Shown here: piece after piece, positions 1 through 4,588 of the stretch
Numbering within the stretch: position 1 is the first letter of the stretch
How the letters are laid out: every line of letters begins with the position of its first letter
Origin: JBHIER01 sp046760705 [NCBI: bacterium]
GTDB taxonomy: Bacteria > JBHIER01 > G020348925
Length of the DNA stretch: 6,356 nucleotides
Direction of reading: 5' to 3'
Assembly (NCBI GenBank): GCA_046760705.1
Contig: JBHIER010000203.1
Coordinates: 1-6,356, forward strand
Program-made: the position numbers and the translations under genes
Notes under the pieces: generated by a model
Database searches by the model: none
The model's input: only the letters and a program-made list of their open reading frames with translations
What the model was told of the DNA's origin: nothing

Positions 1-7
1 GCAGTCT

Positions 8-40
8 ATCGCTCCCCGGAGGCAAGGCAATTCAAGGAGG
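8..40 (+). promoter_or_regulatory. Conserved leader box with SD (copy 1, left arm outside window)
   Basis: ATCGCTCCCC at 8-17 followed by GGAGGCAAGG is the same 20-base block, with one difference, as 719-738 in front of the gene at 752. In that second copy ATCGCTCCCC is the right arm of a perfect hairpin; here the left arm would lie before base 1. The block runs into a strong SD (AAGGAGGTGG, about 35-44) for the ATG at 49. I read it as a shared 5'-leader element of this gene family; whether it is regulatory is inference. Confidence 0.5.
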
Positions 41-48
41 TGGAGGCG

Positions 49-253
49 ATGCAAGATGTTGTAGTCAAGGGCTTTGTGGCTGACTGTTGCAGGTGCCACC
101 TGCTGATGTTGGCATCATAATCCCAGGGAGGATATTGACTTCACCTGTCCGGTGTGTGGCAGGCGGTGTTTTCTGCTCTACTGCCGGCGGTGTGGTTGCT
201 GGCATGAGCAGAGCGAGTTAGCTGGAGATAATGGGGTTGTGAGTTTAGCTTAG
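49..253 (+). pseudogene. Frameshifted small CXXC-rich (zinc-ribbon-like) protein
   Basis: An ATG at 49 with an excellent SD (AAGGAGG, about 35-41) opens a frame of only 23 codons, ending TCA-TAA at 115-120, with the first cysteine knuckle (DCCRCH). The next frame, open from 107 to the TAG at 251-253, carries two more pairs, CPVC and CRRCGC. Skipping one base near 118 joins them into a protein of about 67 residues with three CXXC knuckles, the look of a small zinc-binding protein. The downstream half has no usual start codon, although GGGAGG stands before an ATT at 134. The likeliest reading is a one-base insertion (mutation or assembly error) in a real gene; a programmed shift at the stop is possible but less likely. 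It ends 14 bases before the next gene, so an operon with 268-618 is probable. Exact family not recognised. Confidence 0.5.
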
Positions 254-267
254 GAGGTGAACAGGTG

Positions 268-618
268 ATGAAAGAGATCCACTTAGGAGAGCTGGGCCTG
301 GATGTGTATGTCGGCGTCAGCGAAATTGACCGCCATCGGCTTGTGATTAAAAAGCCTTCTGGCCAGGCCGATATTCCGATTGACGAGATCGACTACTTGC
401 CATCGGAGGAGAAAGAGGGAAAATGGAGTCAACTGATTGCGGGCAAGGAGACAGAGTTTCTCTCGATATGCTCGCTCTGGCATGAGGGGGCATACGATGC
501 TGCTGAGGCGGTTGAGGAAATAAAGGCCCTTTGCCCACAGGTATCGGCCGAAGAGGCGGAGGATATGATGCGGACGGCTGTGCTGGCTGCGATCATGCGG
601 GGAGATGTAATGGGTTAA
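268..618 (+). CDS. Small acidic hypothetical protein (116 aa)
   Basis: I do not recognise this protein. The SD AGGAGG at 252-257 lies 10 bases before ATG 268 and 7 before GTG 265, so either start is possible; I prefer the ATG. The first 50 residues look like beta strands (GLDVYVGV, HRLVIKK, ADIPIDEIDYL). The second half is helical and acidic (AYDAAEAVEEIKALC, SAEEAEDMMRTAVLAAIM). There is no signal peptide, membrane segment or catalytic motif. It follows the cysteine-knuckle gene closely and precedes 752-1090 by 133 bases, in the same direction, as in an operon of small accessory genes. Gene reality is well supported by the SD and spacing; function is unknown. Confidence 0.7.
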   Translation: MKEIHLGELGLDVYVGVSEIDRHRLVIKKPSGQADIPIDEIDYLPSEEKEGKWSQLIAGKETEFLSICSLWHEGAYDAAEAVEEIKALCPQVSAEEAEDMMRTAVLAAIMRGDVMG

Positions 619-701
619 AACATAAGGGACGACTAAGGATCACAAAGGTCGGTCGGAGCTGCATCTGTTCTTAGAAGACAGGTAATTTGACACTTGCTGA
701 A

Positions 702-740
702 GGGGAGCGATGGGGTTTATCGCTCCCCAGAGGCAAGGAG
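702..740 (+). promoter_or_regulatory. Perfect 10-bp hairpin leader box with SD (copy 2)
   Basis: GGGGAGCGAT (702-711), a 7-base loop (712-718) and ATCGCTCCCC (719-728) form a perfect 10-bp stem. It is followed by AGAGGCAAGG and the SD of the gene at 752. No T-run follows, so it is not a terminator. The right arm and the ten bases after it recur at 8-27 before another small gene. Its place just above the SD would suit a translational or RNA-stability element, or a binding site; this is inference. Confidence 0.6.
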
Positions 741-751
741 GAGGATCAGCT

Positions 752-1090
752 ATGAAGATAGCCTATACCAAACTGGAGGACCTTCTGGAGGAGGCTCAGA
801 GCCAGGGAGTCGGAGAGCTCCGGGTGGATCTGATGGAAAGGTCAGTCCCGACAAAGCACTCTCCGCTGGTCAAGTTCCTCGTCCGTGTGACCGCGGACTT
901 TGGTGGGAAGATAGCTGAGTGCGCCATCCTGGTGGGTCAAGACTGGGAGATCTGGAGGGAGAAGCTGGCCGAGATCGGAAAGAAGTCAGAGGCCAGGGTC
1001 GAGGAGGTGAGGGAGGAGCTCCGGGGTCGAGGATTCCAGGTCCTCAAAGGTGTGCTAATGGACGAGGATGAAATGATCGAGGTGATTTAG
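752..1090 (+). CDS. Small hypothetical protein (112 aa)
   Basis: I do not recognise the family. The ATG at 752 is chosen because AAGGAGGAGG (735-744) gives an ideal SD 7 bases upstream; a longer frame from 710 would run through the perfect hairpin and is unlikely. The protein opens with a short helix (residues 6-18). Predicted strands follow around 22-30 and 40-48 (ELRVDLMER, VKFLVRVTADF), then IAECAILVGQ and a long charged helix (about 64-93, EIWREKLAEIGKKSEARVEEVREEL). It ends in an acidic tail (DEDEMIEVI). No signal peptide or membrane segment is visible. It is third in the plus-strand run of small genes and shares its leader box with the first. No clear terminator follows. Confidence 0.7.
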   Translation: MKIAYTKLEDLLEEAQSQGVGELRVDLMERSVPTKHSPLVKFLVRVTADFGGKIAECAILVGQDWEIWREKLAEIGKKSEARVEEVREELRGRGFQVLKGVLMDEDEMIEVI

Positions 1091-1217
1091 ACACTGGAGT
1101 CAAGGAAGGTGCTCAAAATAGTCTCTATTTTCCCGCAGAACGGACGATCTCGGAGAAGGTGGGGGGAAATATACCTCCAACCGAGAAAGGGGTCTTAGAA
1201 GCGATTTCTGGAGGTCA

Positions 1218-1242
1218 AACCTGTTCCTGACAGGTTCAGGAA
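1218..1242 (+). repeat. Two overlapping, mutually exclusive hairpins
   Basis: AACCTGT (1218-1224) pairs with ACAGGTT (1230-1236). The overlapping TTCCTGA (1224-1230) pairs equally with TCAGGAA (1236-1242). Both are perfect 7-bp stems with 5-base loops and cannot form together. Switching structures of this form occur in RNA regulators, but overlapping palindromes may also just be DNA-level repeats. Confidence 0.5.
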
Positions 1243-1243
1243 A

Positions 1244-1280
1244 AGGGGGGGAGATCTCCAGGCCGGGGATCTCCCTCCCC
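1244..1280 (+). repeat. G-rich hairpin without T-tract
   Basis: A run of seven G and AGATC (1244-1255) pairs with GATCTCCCTCCCC (1268-1280), leaving one bulged base and a loop of about 12 bases. It is a very stable stem but is followed by CGGGAGGTGAG rather than a T-run, so it does not fit a rho-independent terminator. Confidence 0.5.
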
Positions 1281-1316
1281 CGGGAGGTGAGAAGTAAAGT
1301 GGAAGAGCAGCTCAAA

Positions 1317-1393
1317 GTCGTGACTCGTGCTCGTTGCTCGTGCTCGTAAAAACCGCTCCAATCACGAACACGAATCACCAACACCAGCACGAC
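1317..1393. repeat. Degenerate TCGTG-rich inverted repeat
   Basis: The left arm (1317-1348) is built from CTCGTG/CTCGT units. The right arm (1361-1393) is built from CACGA/CACCA units that mirror it, both arms ending in GTCGTG/CACGAC, around an A-rich centre. Pairing is imperfect. Simple-looking TCGTG strings of this kind occur as dispersed intergenic repeats in several uncultured bacterial groups (recollection, not checked). Confidence 0.55.
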
Positions 1394-1498
1394 AGGGAAA
1401 GATCAGGTGATTGTCAGGTCGCTGGCCACCGGAAACGATGTGGCCCCCGTCTCTTGATTACCGTTTGAAGCCTACTGGCATTGTCCAAAACAAAATGA

Positions 1499-1583
1499 AA
1501 ACCACGGGATTAACACAGATTAACACTGGATTTTCACGGGGGGAATCCAAATTTCTTTTAATCTCGTGAAAATCTCGTGGTTT
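1499..1583. repeat. Nested AT-rich inverted repeat next to recombinase
   Basis: Outer arms AAACCACG (1499-1506) and CGTGGTTT (1576-1583) are perfect. Inner arms GATTTTCACG (1529-1538) and CGTGAAAATC (1565-1574) are perfect over 10 bases. Between the left arms lie two tandem GATTAACAC units (about 1508-1526). The structure ends 37 bases before the recombinase start codon. It could be a dispersed intergenic repeat, a small non-autonomous element, or a recombination site; the sequence alone does not decide. Confidence 0.6.
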
Positions 1584-1620
1584 CTTGACAGTGTCAGCCT
1601 ACTACAGGAGGGTAGGAAAG

Positions 1621-2205
1621 ATGAAAGGATCACGACCATTAACGCTGGAGGAGATTCAGGAGATCTCCCAAAGCTTCTTTGGCAAGTATGAGGTAAGAGA
1701 TCGGTGTCTGTTTACCATAGGGATCAACACCGGTGCCAGGATCTCAGAGCTTGTCAACCTGAACGTCGGCGATGTCTGGCAGCACGGCCGGCCTGTTGAT
1801 CTTCTGGCATTGAGGAAGTCTACAACAAAGGGCAAAAAGGCCCGGGTTATACCTCTAAACGATGCTGCAAAGGAAGCTGTGGAAGAGCTGGTGGAATGGA
1901 AGAGAACTCAGGAGGAGTTCCTGGATCCGGGAGCTGCCCTTTTCGTGTCCAGGAAGGGGGGAAGGCTCACAAGGCAGCAAACCCATAACATCCTGAAGGG
2001 AGCCTTTGAGGGCAACGAGCTTCAGGGGAAGGTCACGACCCACAGCCTGAGAAAGACCGTCGCGACAACCCTTCACTCCAGGGGCATACCTTTGGGAGTG
2101 ATCCAGGAGGTCCTGGGGCATGAGTCGGTCGCCACCACCCGAAAATATATCGCTGTGAGTCTCTCAGAGCTTACAGAAGCGATGGGGAGACTTGCTTATG
2201 GGTAA
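1621..2205 (+). CDS. Tyrosine recombinase, catalytic domain only (194 aa)
   Basis: This is a phage-integrase-family tyrosine recombinase, which cuts and rejoins DNA through a covalent 3'-phosphotyrosine. All catalytic positions are visible: R40 (NTGARISEL), the beta-hairpin lysine around K70-K73 (TKGKKARVIPL), H141 and R144 (HSLRKT), H167 (LGHES) and nucleophile Y176 (TTRKYI). The ATG at 1621 is chosen because AGGAGG at 1606-1611 is ideally spaced; an in-frame TTG at 1585 lies in the inverted repeat and has no SD. The usual 80-100 residue N-terminal SAM-like core-binding domain of XerC/XerD-type enzymes is absent, so the protein is about two thirds of normal length yet has a proper start. It may be a genuine short form, may need a partner, or may have lost its N-terminus. 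A nested inverted repeat lies upstream and a terminator downstream. Confidence 0.9.
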   Translation: MKGSRPLTLEEIQEISQSFFGKYEVRDRCLFTIGINTGARISELVNLNVGDVWQHGRPVDLLALRKSTTKGKKARVIPLNDAAKEAVEELVEWKRTQEEFLDPGAALFVSRKGGRLTRQQTHNILKGAFEGNELQGKVTTHSLRKTVATTLHSRGIPLGVIQEVLGHESVATTRKYIAVSLSELTEAMGRLAYG

Positions 2206-2249
2206 AAAAGTAGGACAGGGGAGAGAAGGGGCCTTAGAAGGGGATTTGA

Positions 2250-2280
2250 ATTTGACGAAAGGCCTTTTTTTTCGTCAAAT
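2250..2280. repeat. Perfect 11-bp palindrome after recombinase
   Basis: ATTTGACGAAA (2250-2260) and TTTCGTCAAAT (2270-2280) are perfect inverted repeats around GGCCTTTTT. The loop holds the T-run rather than the 3' flank, so it is not a classic terminator by itself. It sits 45 bases after the recombinase stop, directly before a proper terminator. It could be a recombinase or regulator binding site or part of a double terminator. Confidence 0.55.
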
Positions 2281-2283
2281 AAG

Positions 2284-2325
2284 AAAGCCGTCGCCGGCTG
2301 TTGATGCTGGCGGCGGTCTTTTTTA
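2284..2325 (+). terminator. Rho-independent terminator of the recombinase
   Basis: AAAGCCGTCGCCGGC pairs with GCTGGCGGCGGTCTTT through a long GC stem with G-U pairs and one bulge, loop about 2299-2305, followed by a run of six T (2319-2324). It lies between the convergent recombinase and NYN genes. On the minus strand the stem is followed by CTTTCTT, so it may also stop the NYN transcript. Confidence 0.8.
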
Positions 2326-2358
2326 TATGCAGAAGGGATGTCCCCACACCGGGGAGCA

Positions 2359-3003
2359 CTACCAAACAGAGGGTTTGTAGATTTTCCGCCCATCGGCCAA
2401 TACTACGGGATCGGGAAACTGATGCTGGAGATATTTCCGGGGATTGATATTGAAGGATATGTCAGCCAGCTTGGCCAGTTCTTTATTTTTCCGTTTGTAG
2501 GGAAATGCAAAGCAGATGCCTTTGGAGGGAAACAGCTTCTTGGCGGTCCTTACAGCCGGTGCGAGGTCAGTATCTCCGGTAACTAAAACGACTGTATCAC
2601 ACTCATCGGTTATGAATATCTCGAATAACTTCGCGGAGATCGCCACATCGGTTTCCTTTTCTTCGTGTCGCTTTAGTGTAACCCAGCAGGTATCGCTACG
2701 ATACCTAATTGTGACTTCCTTGAATTGGGCAAGCTCAACGATGACCCCCGTAGACTCTAAGGCCTCTATGAGGGTCTTGTGTCGCTTCACCTTGTCCGGA
2801 TCGGACGCAATGAGATGCTTGGCGAGAGCAGAAAAGTAGTATGCGCTTTGGGTCTGCGCGTTGTTACCTATCACATGCAGGTAGGAGTCGCACAAAGAGC
2901 GGATGTTGAGCCATTTAGTTGTAGTCCCGCCAAGTGCCCTGCTCGCATCCCGAACTGAGTGGTAAAGGTTGAATCCGTCAATTAAGAACGTTGTTCTATT
3001 CAT
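2359..3003 (-). CDS. NYN-domain (PIN-like, LabA/DUF88 type) protein, 214 aa
   Basis: This is a NYN-domain protein, a PIN-like fold whose clustered acidic residues bind a metal; several family members are RNases. Visible motifs are D9 and N12 in FLIDGFNLYH, E117/D119 in KETDVAISAKL, and D144/D146 in LVTGDTDLAPAV, so the active site looks complete. A basic C-terminal part (FPYKRKNKEL, then NPRKY) could contact nucleic acid. The ATG at 3003 is chosen because translation from the upstream GTG (3054) would run through two hairpins, and FLIDGFNLYH normally lies at the very N-terminus. There is no good SD; a terminator hairpin ends 7 bases before the ATG. The gene stands alone between its own promoter and a terminator. 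The substrate is unknown; RNA cleavage is inferred from the family. Confidence 0.88.
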   Translation of the reverse strand: MNRTTFLIDGFNLYHSVRDASRALGGTTTKWLNIRSLCDSYLHVIGNNAQTQSAYYFSALAKHLIASDPDKVKRHKTLIEALESTGVIVELAQFKEVTIRYRSDTCWVTLKRHEEKETDVAISAKLFEIFITDECDTVVLVTGDTDLAPAVRTAKKLFPSKGICFAFPYKRKNKELAKLADISFNINPRKYLQHQFPDPVVLADGRKIYKPSVW

Positions 3004-3010
3004 AGTAAAT

Positions 3011-3039
3011 AAAAACCCTACGGATCGCAACCCGTAGGG
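3011..3039 (-). terminator. Attenuator-like terminator just before NYN start codon
   Basis: On the minus strand CCCTACGG, an 8-base loop and CCGTAGGG form a perfect 8-bp stem, followed at once by TTTTTATTTACT and the ATG at 3003. By form this is an intrinsic terminator inside the 5' leader, between promoter and gene, so some or all transcripts should stop before the coding region. Read-through or an alternative fold would be needed for expression. Confidence 0.75.
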
Positions 3040-3041
3040 GG

Positions 3042-3069
3042 CCGGGAGAACCACAAAGGTTCTTCCCGG
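3042..3069 (-). promoter_or_regulatory. Leader hairpin upstream of NYN attenuator
   Basis: On the minus strand CCGGGAAGAACC (3069-3058) pairs with GGTTCTCCCGG (3052-3042), with a 5-base loop and one bulged base. It is a stable GC stem without a T-run and lies 2 bases before the terminator stem. It may sense a ligand or protein, be the target of NYN cleavage, or protect the short terminated RNA. All of these are inference. Confidence 0.65.
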
Positions 3070-3115
3070 GGGAGATGTTTAATTCGATGACATGTTAATA
3101 CAATAACATAAATAC

Positions 3116-3144
3116 AGTATACTAATTATTCGTCTGGGTGTCAA
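3116..3144 (-). promoter_or_regulatory. Consensus sigma-70-type promoter of NYN leader
   Basis: On the minus strand TTGACA (3144-3139), a 17-base spacer and TATACT (3121-3116). The -35 is perfect, the spacing optimal and the -10 differs from TATAAT at one position. Transcription should start near 3109, giving a leader of about 105 bases before the ATG at 3003. It is among the strongest-looking promoters in the window. Confidence 0.8.
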
Positions 3145-3477
3145 GTAAAATTCGAACTCCACCGAAATTTGTTCAATTGATTTTGTCAAGTTGGGAAGTT
3201 ACGGCTTTTTTCGTCGTTTGGCAAGTTTTTTCTCCCTCACCCTCCTTGAAACCCCCATCAAACCTCAAAGTCCCCTGCAACGGGGTCCATCAAAGAGCAG
3301 CGACGCCTTTCTTGTTTTACGAATTTAACAGCCCTAAACGCCCGAATTAGGTTCTCACCCAAAACAATTTAGAGTTGGGTTCAAGACCATGACCCCTCTC
3401 AAAAATGCCCTCAGAGCTTCGTACAAGCCTGTAGAAGGGGGGTTAATACCAAAAAGGTAAAATATTTTGGCCAAAAC
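3145..3477. other. Intergenic stretch with no supported gene
   Basis: A 70-codon plus-strand frame (3138-3350) overlaps the NYN promoter, has no SD and a low-complexity composition, and I do not accept it. A second TTGACA on the minus strand (3189-3184) lacks a good -10. Beyond some AT-rich inverted fragments around 3168-3190 I see nothing here. Confidence 0.6.
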
Positions 3478-3509
3478 AAAAAACCCTCGCCAGCACCAAA
3501 GGGACGAGG
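3478..3509 (-). terminator. Terminator of the monooxygenase-like gene
   Basis: On the minus strand CCCTCG-T-CC (3509-3501) pairs with GGCGAGGG (3490-3483), with one bulged T and a 10-base loop, followed by TTTTTGTTTT. It lies about 50 bases after the stop codon at 3559, the right place to end that transcript. Confidence 0.75.
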
Positions 3510-3558
3510 GCTTGGTTAGACATCACACGAATTCTAAGCTCAGTCGTTCTGACTCATG

Positions 3559-3852
3559 CTACGCATCAATTCTTTCAAAATATCGAATGCTTGGCGGTCC
3601 AGCAGTCATCGCGCCTATCTTATCCAATACCCCAGTTTCTGTGCGCCAGGCAAGATATTTCTCATAGCGGGCACGTGAGTCCCAGTGTTCAACCAGAACC
3701 ATATTACCCACATCCTCGGTGTTGAAATACGCATCTATCGCCTGGCAACCATCATATGCGCGAGTATCTGGAAGTATCTCTGCCAGGTATGACTTCATGT
3801 CAGAGACATCCTCAGATTTGATTTGTGCTTCGAGTAAAACCAATACACTCAT
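3559..3852 (-). CDS. Antibiotic biosynthesis monooxygenase (ABM)-like protein, 97 aa
   Basis: This is a small ferredoxin-like-fold protein of the ABM/YgiN (quinol monooxygenase-like) family, whose members work as dimers and oxidise quinol-type compounds without a bound metal or usual cofactor. Family features are the N-terminal strand VLVLLEAQIK, the central strand with NTEDVGNMVLVEHWDSRARYEKYLAW (residues about 51-76), where EHW-D-x-x-AR-YE-YL is the typical signature, and the C-terminal strand. The length is normal for a single ABM domain. The ATG at 3852 is chosen because AGGAGG lies 7 bases upstream; the 37 codons ahead of it in frame are leader. It is monocistronic, with its own terminator and a candidate promoter about 100 bases upstream. 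Substrate unknown. The sequence looks intact, unlike the broken elements around it. Confidence 0.8.
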   Translation of the reverse strand: MSVLVLLEAQIKSEDVSDMKSYLAEILPDTRAYDGCQAIDAYFNTEDVGNMVLVEHWDSRARYEKYLAWRTETGVLDKIGAMTAGPPSIRYFERIDA

Positions 3853-3954
3853 GTGATTTCCTCCTTTTTTGATTGGTGTGAATCGGTGTCGTGCTTGCTC
3901 GTCATCGAGCCACTGGTCGTGAGCTCTGCCGCCTAACAAGTAACAATCTTTCAG

Positions 3955-3982
3955 AAGATACAAAATCTATCTCAAATGTCAA
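3955..3982 (-). promoter_or_regulatory. Candidate promoter of the ABM gene
   Basis: On the minus strand TTGACA (3982-3977), a 16-base spacer and TATCTT (3960-3955). The -35 is perfect, the -10 weaker. A second TTGACA occurs 26 bases further up (4008-4003) within a direct repeat, so the -35 may be coincidental to that repeat. Confidence 0.4.
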
Positions 3983-4015
3983 TAAGAAAATAGACCTATC
4001 AATGTCAACAAGAAA
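3975..4015. repeat. 26-base-spaced direct repeat AATGTCAAYAAGAAA
   Basis: AATGTCAATAAGAAA at 3975-3989 and AATGTCAACAAGAAA at 4001-4015 differ at one position. The second copy runs directly into the palindrome at 4010-4047. Repeated TGTCAA-type motifs of this look remind me of the terminal repeats of IS21-like elements, but no transposase remains, so that is a tentative idea only. Confidence 0.55.
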
Positions 4016-4047
4016 TGTGCCACTTTAGTGAAAGTGGAACATTTCTT
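4010..4047. repeat. 38-base near-perfect palindrome
   Basis: Seventeen-base arms (4010-4026 and 4031-4047, beginning AAGAAATGT and ending ACATTTCTT) match at 16 of 17 positions around AGTG. It lies between the helix-turn-helix fragment and the ABM gene. No T-run flanks it. Candidates are an element end, an operator, or a weak terminator for the decayed gene upstream. Confidence 0.65.
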
Positions 4048-4205
4048 CAGCAAGGAAGCTTCCTATTTCCAATATCATCTCTTCCTTTCTCCTGCCCCAC
4101 ATACCGATGAAGAGTTGGCTTGAAGATCCCCACATCATCATTGCAGATCGTAAGGGACTGATTGATTTGCCTCCGCTCCTGATATAAAATCAGTCGTTCG
4201 GCAAA
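4047..4205 (-). pseudogene. Decayed recombinase-type helix-turn-helix fragment
   Basis: On the minus strand 52 codons are open between TGA (4208-4206) and TGA (4049-4047), with no start codon. The peptide contains RLILYQERRQINQSL, then ICNDDVGIFKPTLHRYV. The last part resembles the C-terminal helix-turn-helix of serine resolvases and invertases (pattern I-x-x-x-VGISKPTLYRYV). The match is by eye and spans about 35 residues. The catalytic domain is absent, so it is at most the 3' remnant of a recombinase or transposase gene. It lies 12 bases after the 4220-4573 gene and its stop abuts the 38-base palindrome. Confidence 0.4.
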
Positions 4206-4208
4206 TCA
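4163..4208. repeat. Nested palindrome in the HTH fragment
   Basis: TGATTTGCC (4163-4171) and GGCAAATCA (4200-4208) are perfect 9-base arms. Inside them CTGAT (4179-4183) and ATCAG (4189-4193) form a second perfect stem, separated from the outer arms by unpaired 6-7 base sides. It sits just after the recombinase operon on the minus strand, with no T-tract. Confidence 0.5.
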
Positions 4209-4219
4209 TAGGTTGACTT

Positions 4220-4573
4220 TCAAAGTTCCTCAAATTCTTCTTTTTCAATATCGCCTTGGACTAAATCAAGAGCCATAGAATGTAGCTCTATATCAAACCA
4301 TTCTTTGAATCTCTTGTATGTTCTATCCCTGGGCCAATCTTTCTCGTCCAGATGCCACCCATTGAGCTCATGCTCAAAGATCAATCTGTAGTTTTCTTTT
4401 ATGAAACTTTCCCCCTCTTGATAATCGTCAAACAAAGGGATCAAATAAGCAGTGCTATCCGCATTCAATCTCTGTAGTGTGACATCATAGTCTGGATCAG
4501 GCAGATTTCTCACCCAGTCCAGATACGGTTGTTTCTTCCTGACGATAATAATCCCTCTATCAACCAAGTCCAT
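4220..4573 (-). CDS. Uncharacterised acidic protein (117 aa), recombinase-linked
   Basis: The sequence VRKKQPYLDWVRNLPDPDYDVTLQRL, then TAYLIPLFDDYQEGESFIKENYRLIFEHELNGW and WPRDRTYKRFKEWFDIELHSMALDL, resembles a family of about 110-120 residue hypothetical proteins that I have seen in many bacteria but cannot name. Function is unknown. It has aromatic-rich conserved patches (QPYLDW, EHELNGW, EWFDIELHSM), no signal peptide and no membrane segment. The ATG at 4573 follows GGGGGAG at close spacing. It starts 15 bases after the recombinase stop, so the two genes are almost certainly cotranscribed; whether it takes part in recombination or is cargo is open. It appears complete. Confidence 0.75.
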   Translation of the reverse strand: MDLVDRGIIIVRKKQPYLDWVRNLPDPDYDVTLQRLNADSTAYLIPLFDDYQEGESFIKENYRLIFEHELNGWHLDEKDWPRDRTYKRFKEWFDIELHSMALDLVQGDIEKEEFEEL

Positions 4574-4588
4574 TTCTCCCCCTTCCTC

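Larger units (their letters stand above)
1091..1584. other. 494-base non-coding, hairpin-rich intergenic region
   Basis: No credible gene lies here. A 96-codon minus-strand frame (1100-1390) runs across the hairpins, has no SD, and is a shadow. The region holds, in order: a short AT stem (1115-1131), a branched stem TCTCGG/CCGAGA (1148-1186), two mutually exclusive 7-bp hairpins (1218-1242), a strong G-rich stem (1244-1280), a degenerate TCGTG-rich inverted repeat (1317-1393), a GGCCAC/GTGGCC stem (1424-1445), and an AT-rich nested inverted repeat (1499-1583) ending just before the recombinase. Confidence 0.7.

Noticed and set aside
1115-1131. AAAATAG-TCT-CTATTTT as terminator of 752-1090
   Set aside because: It is a perfect but wholly AT-rich 7-bp stem followed by CCCG, with no T-run after it.
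1100-1390. 96-codon minus-strand open frame
   Set aside because: It crosses several hairpins and the TCGTG repeat, has no SD, and its peptide is Arg/Ser/Pro-rich low complexity.
1317-1393. CRISPR array
   Set aside because: The TCGTG units are short, variable and mirror-imaged; there are no regular repeats separated by unique spacers anywhere in the window.
2516-2839. 107-codon plus-strand open frame
   Set aside because: Antisense to the well-supported NYN gene, with no SD.
3138-3350. 70-codon plus-strand open frame
   Set aside because: It begins inside the NYN promoter, has no SD, and its peptide shows no family features.
3370-3400. tRNA-like GGGTTCAAGACC string
   Set aside because: The flanking bases do not pair as a T-arm and no acceptor or anticodon arms can be built around it.
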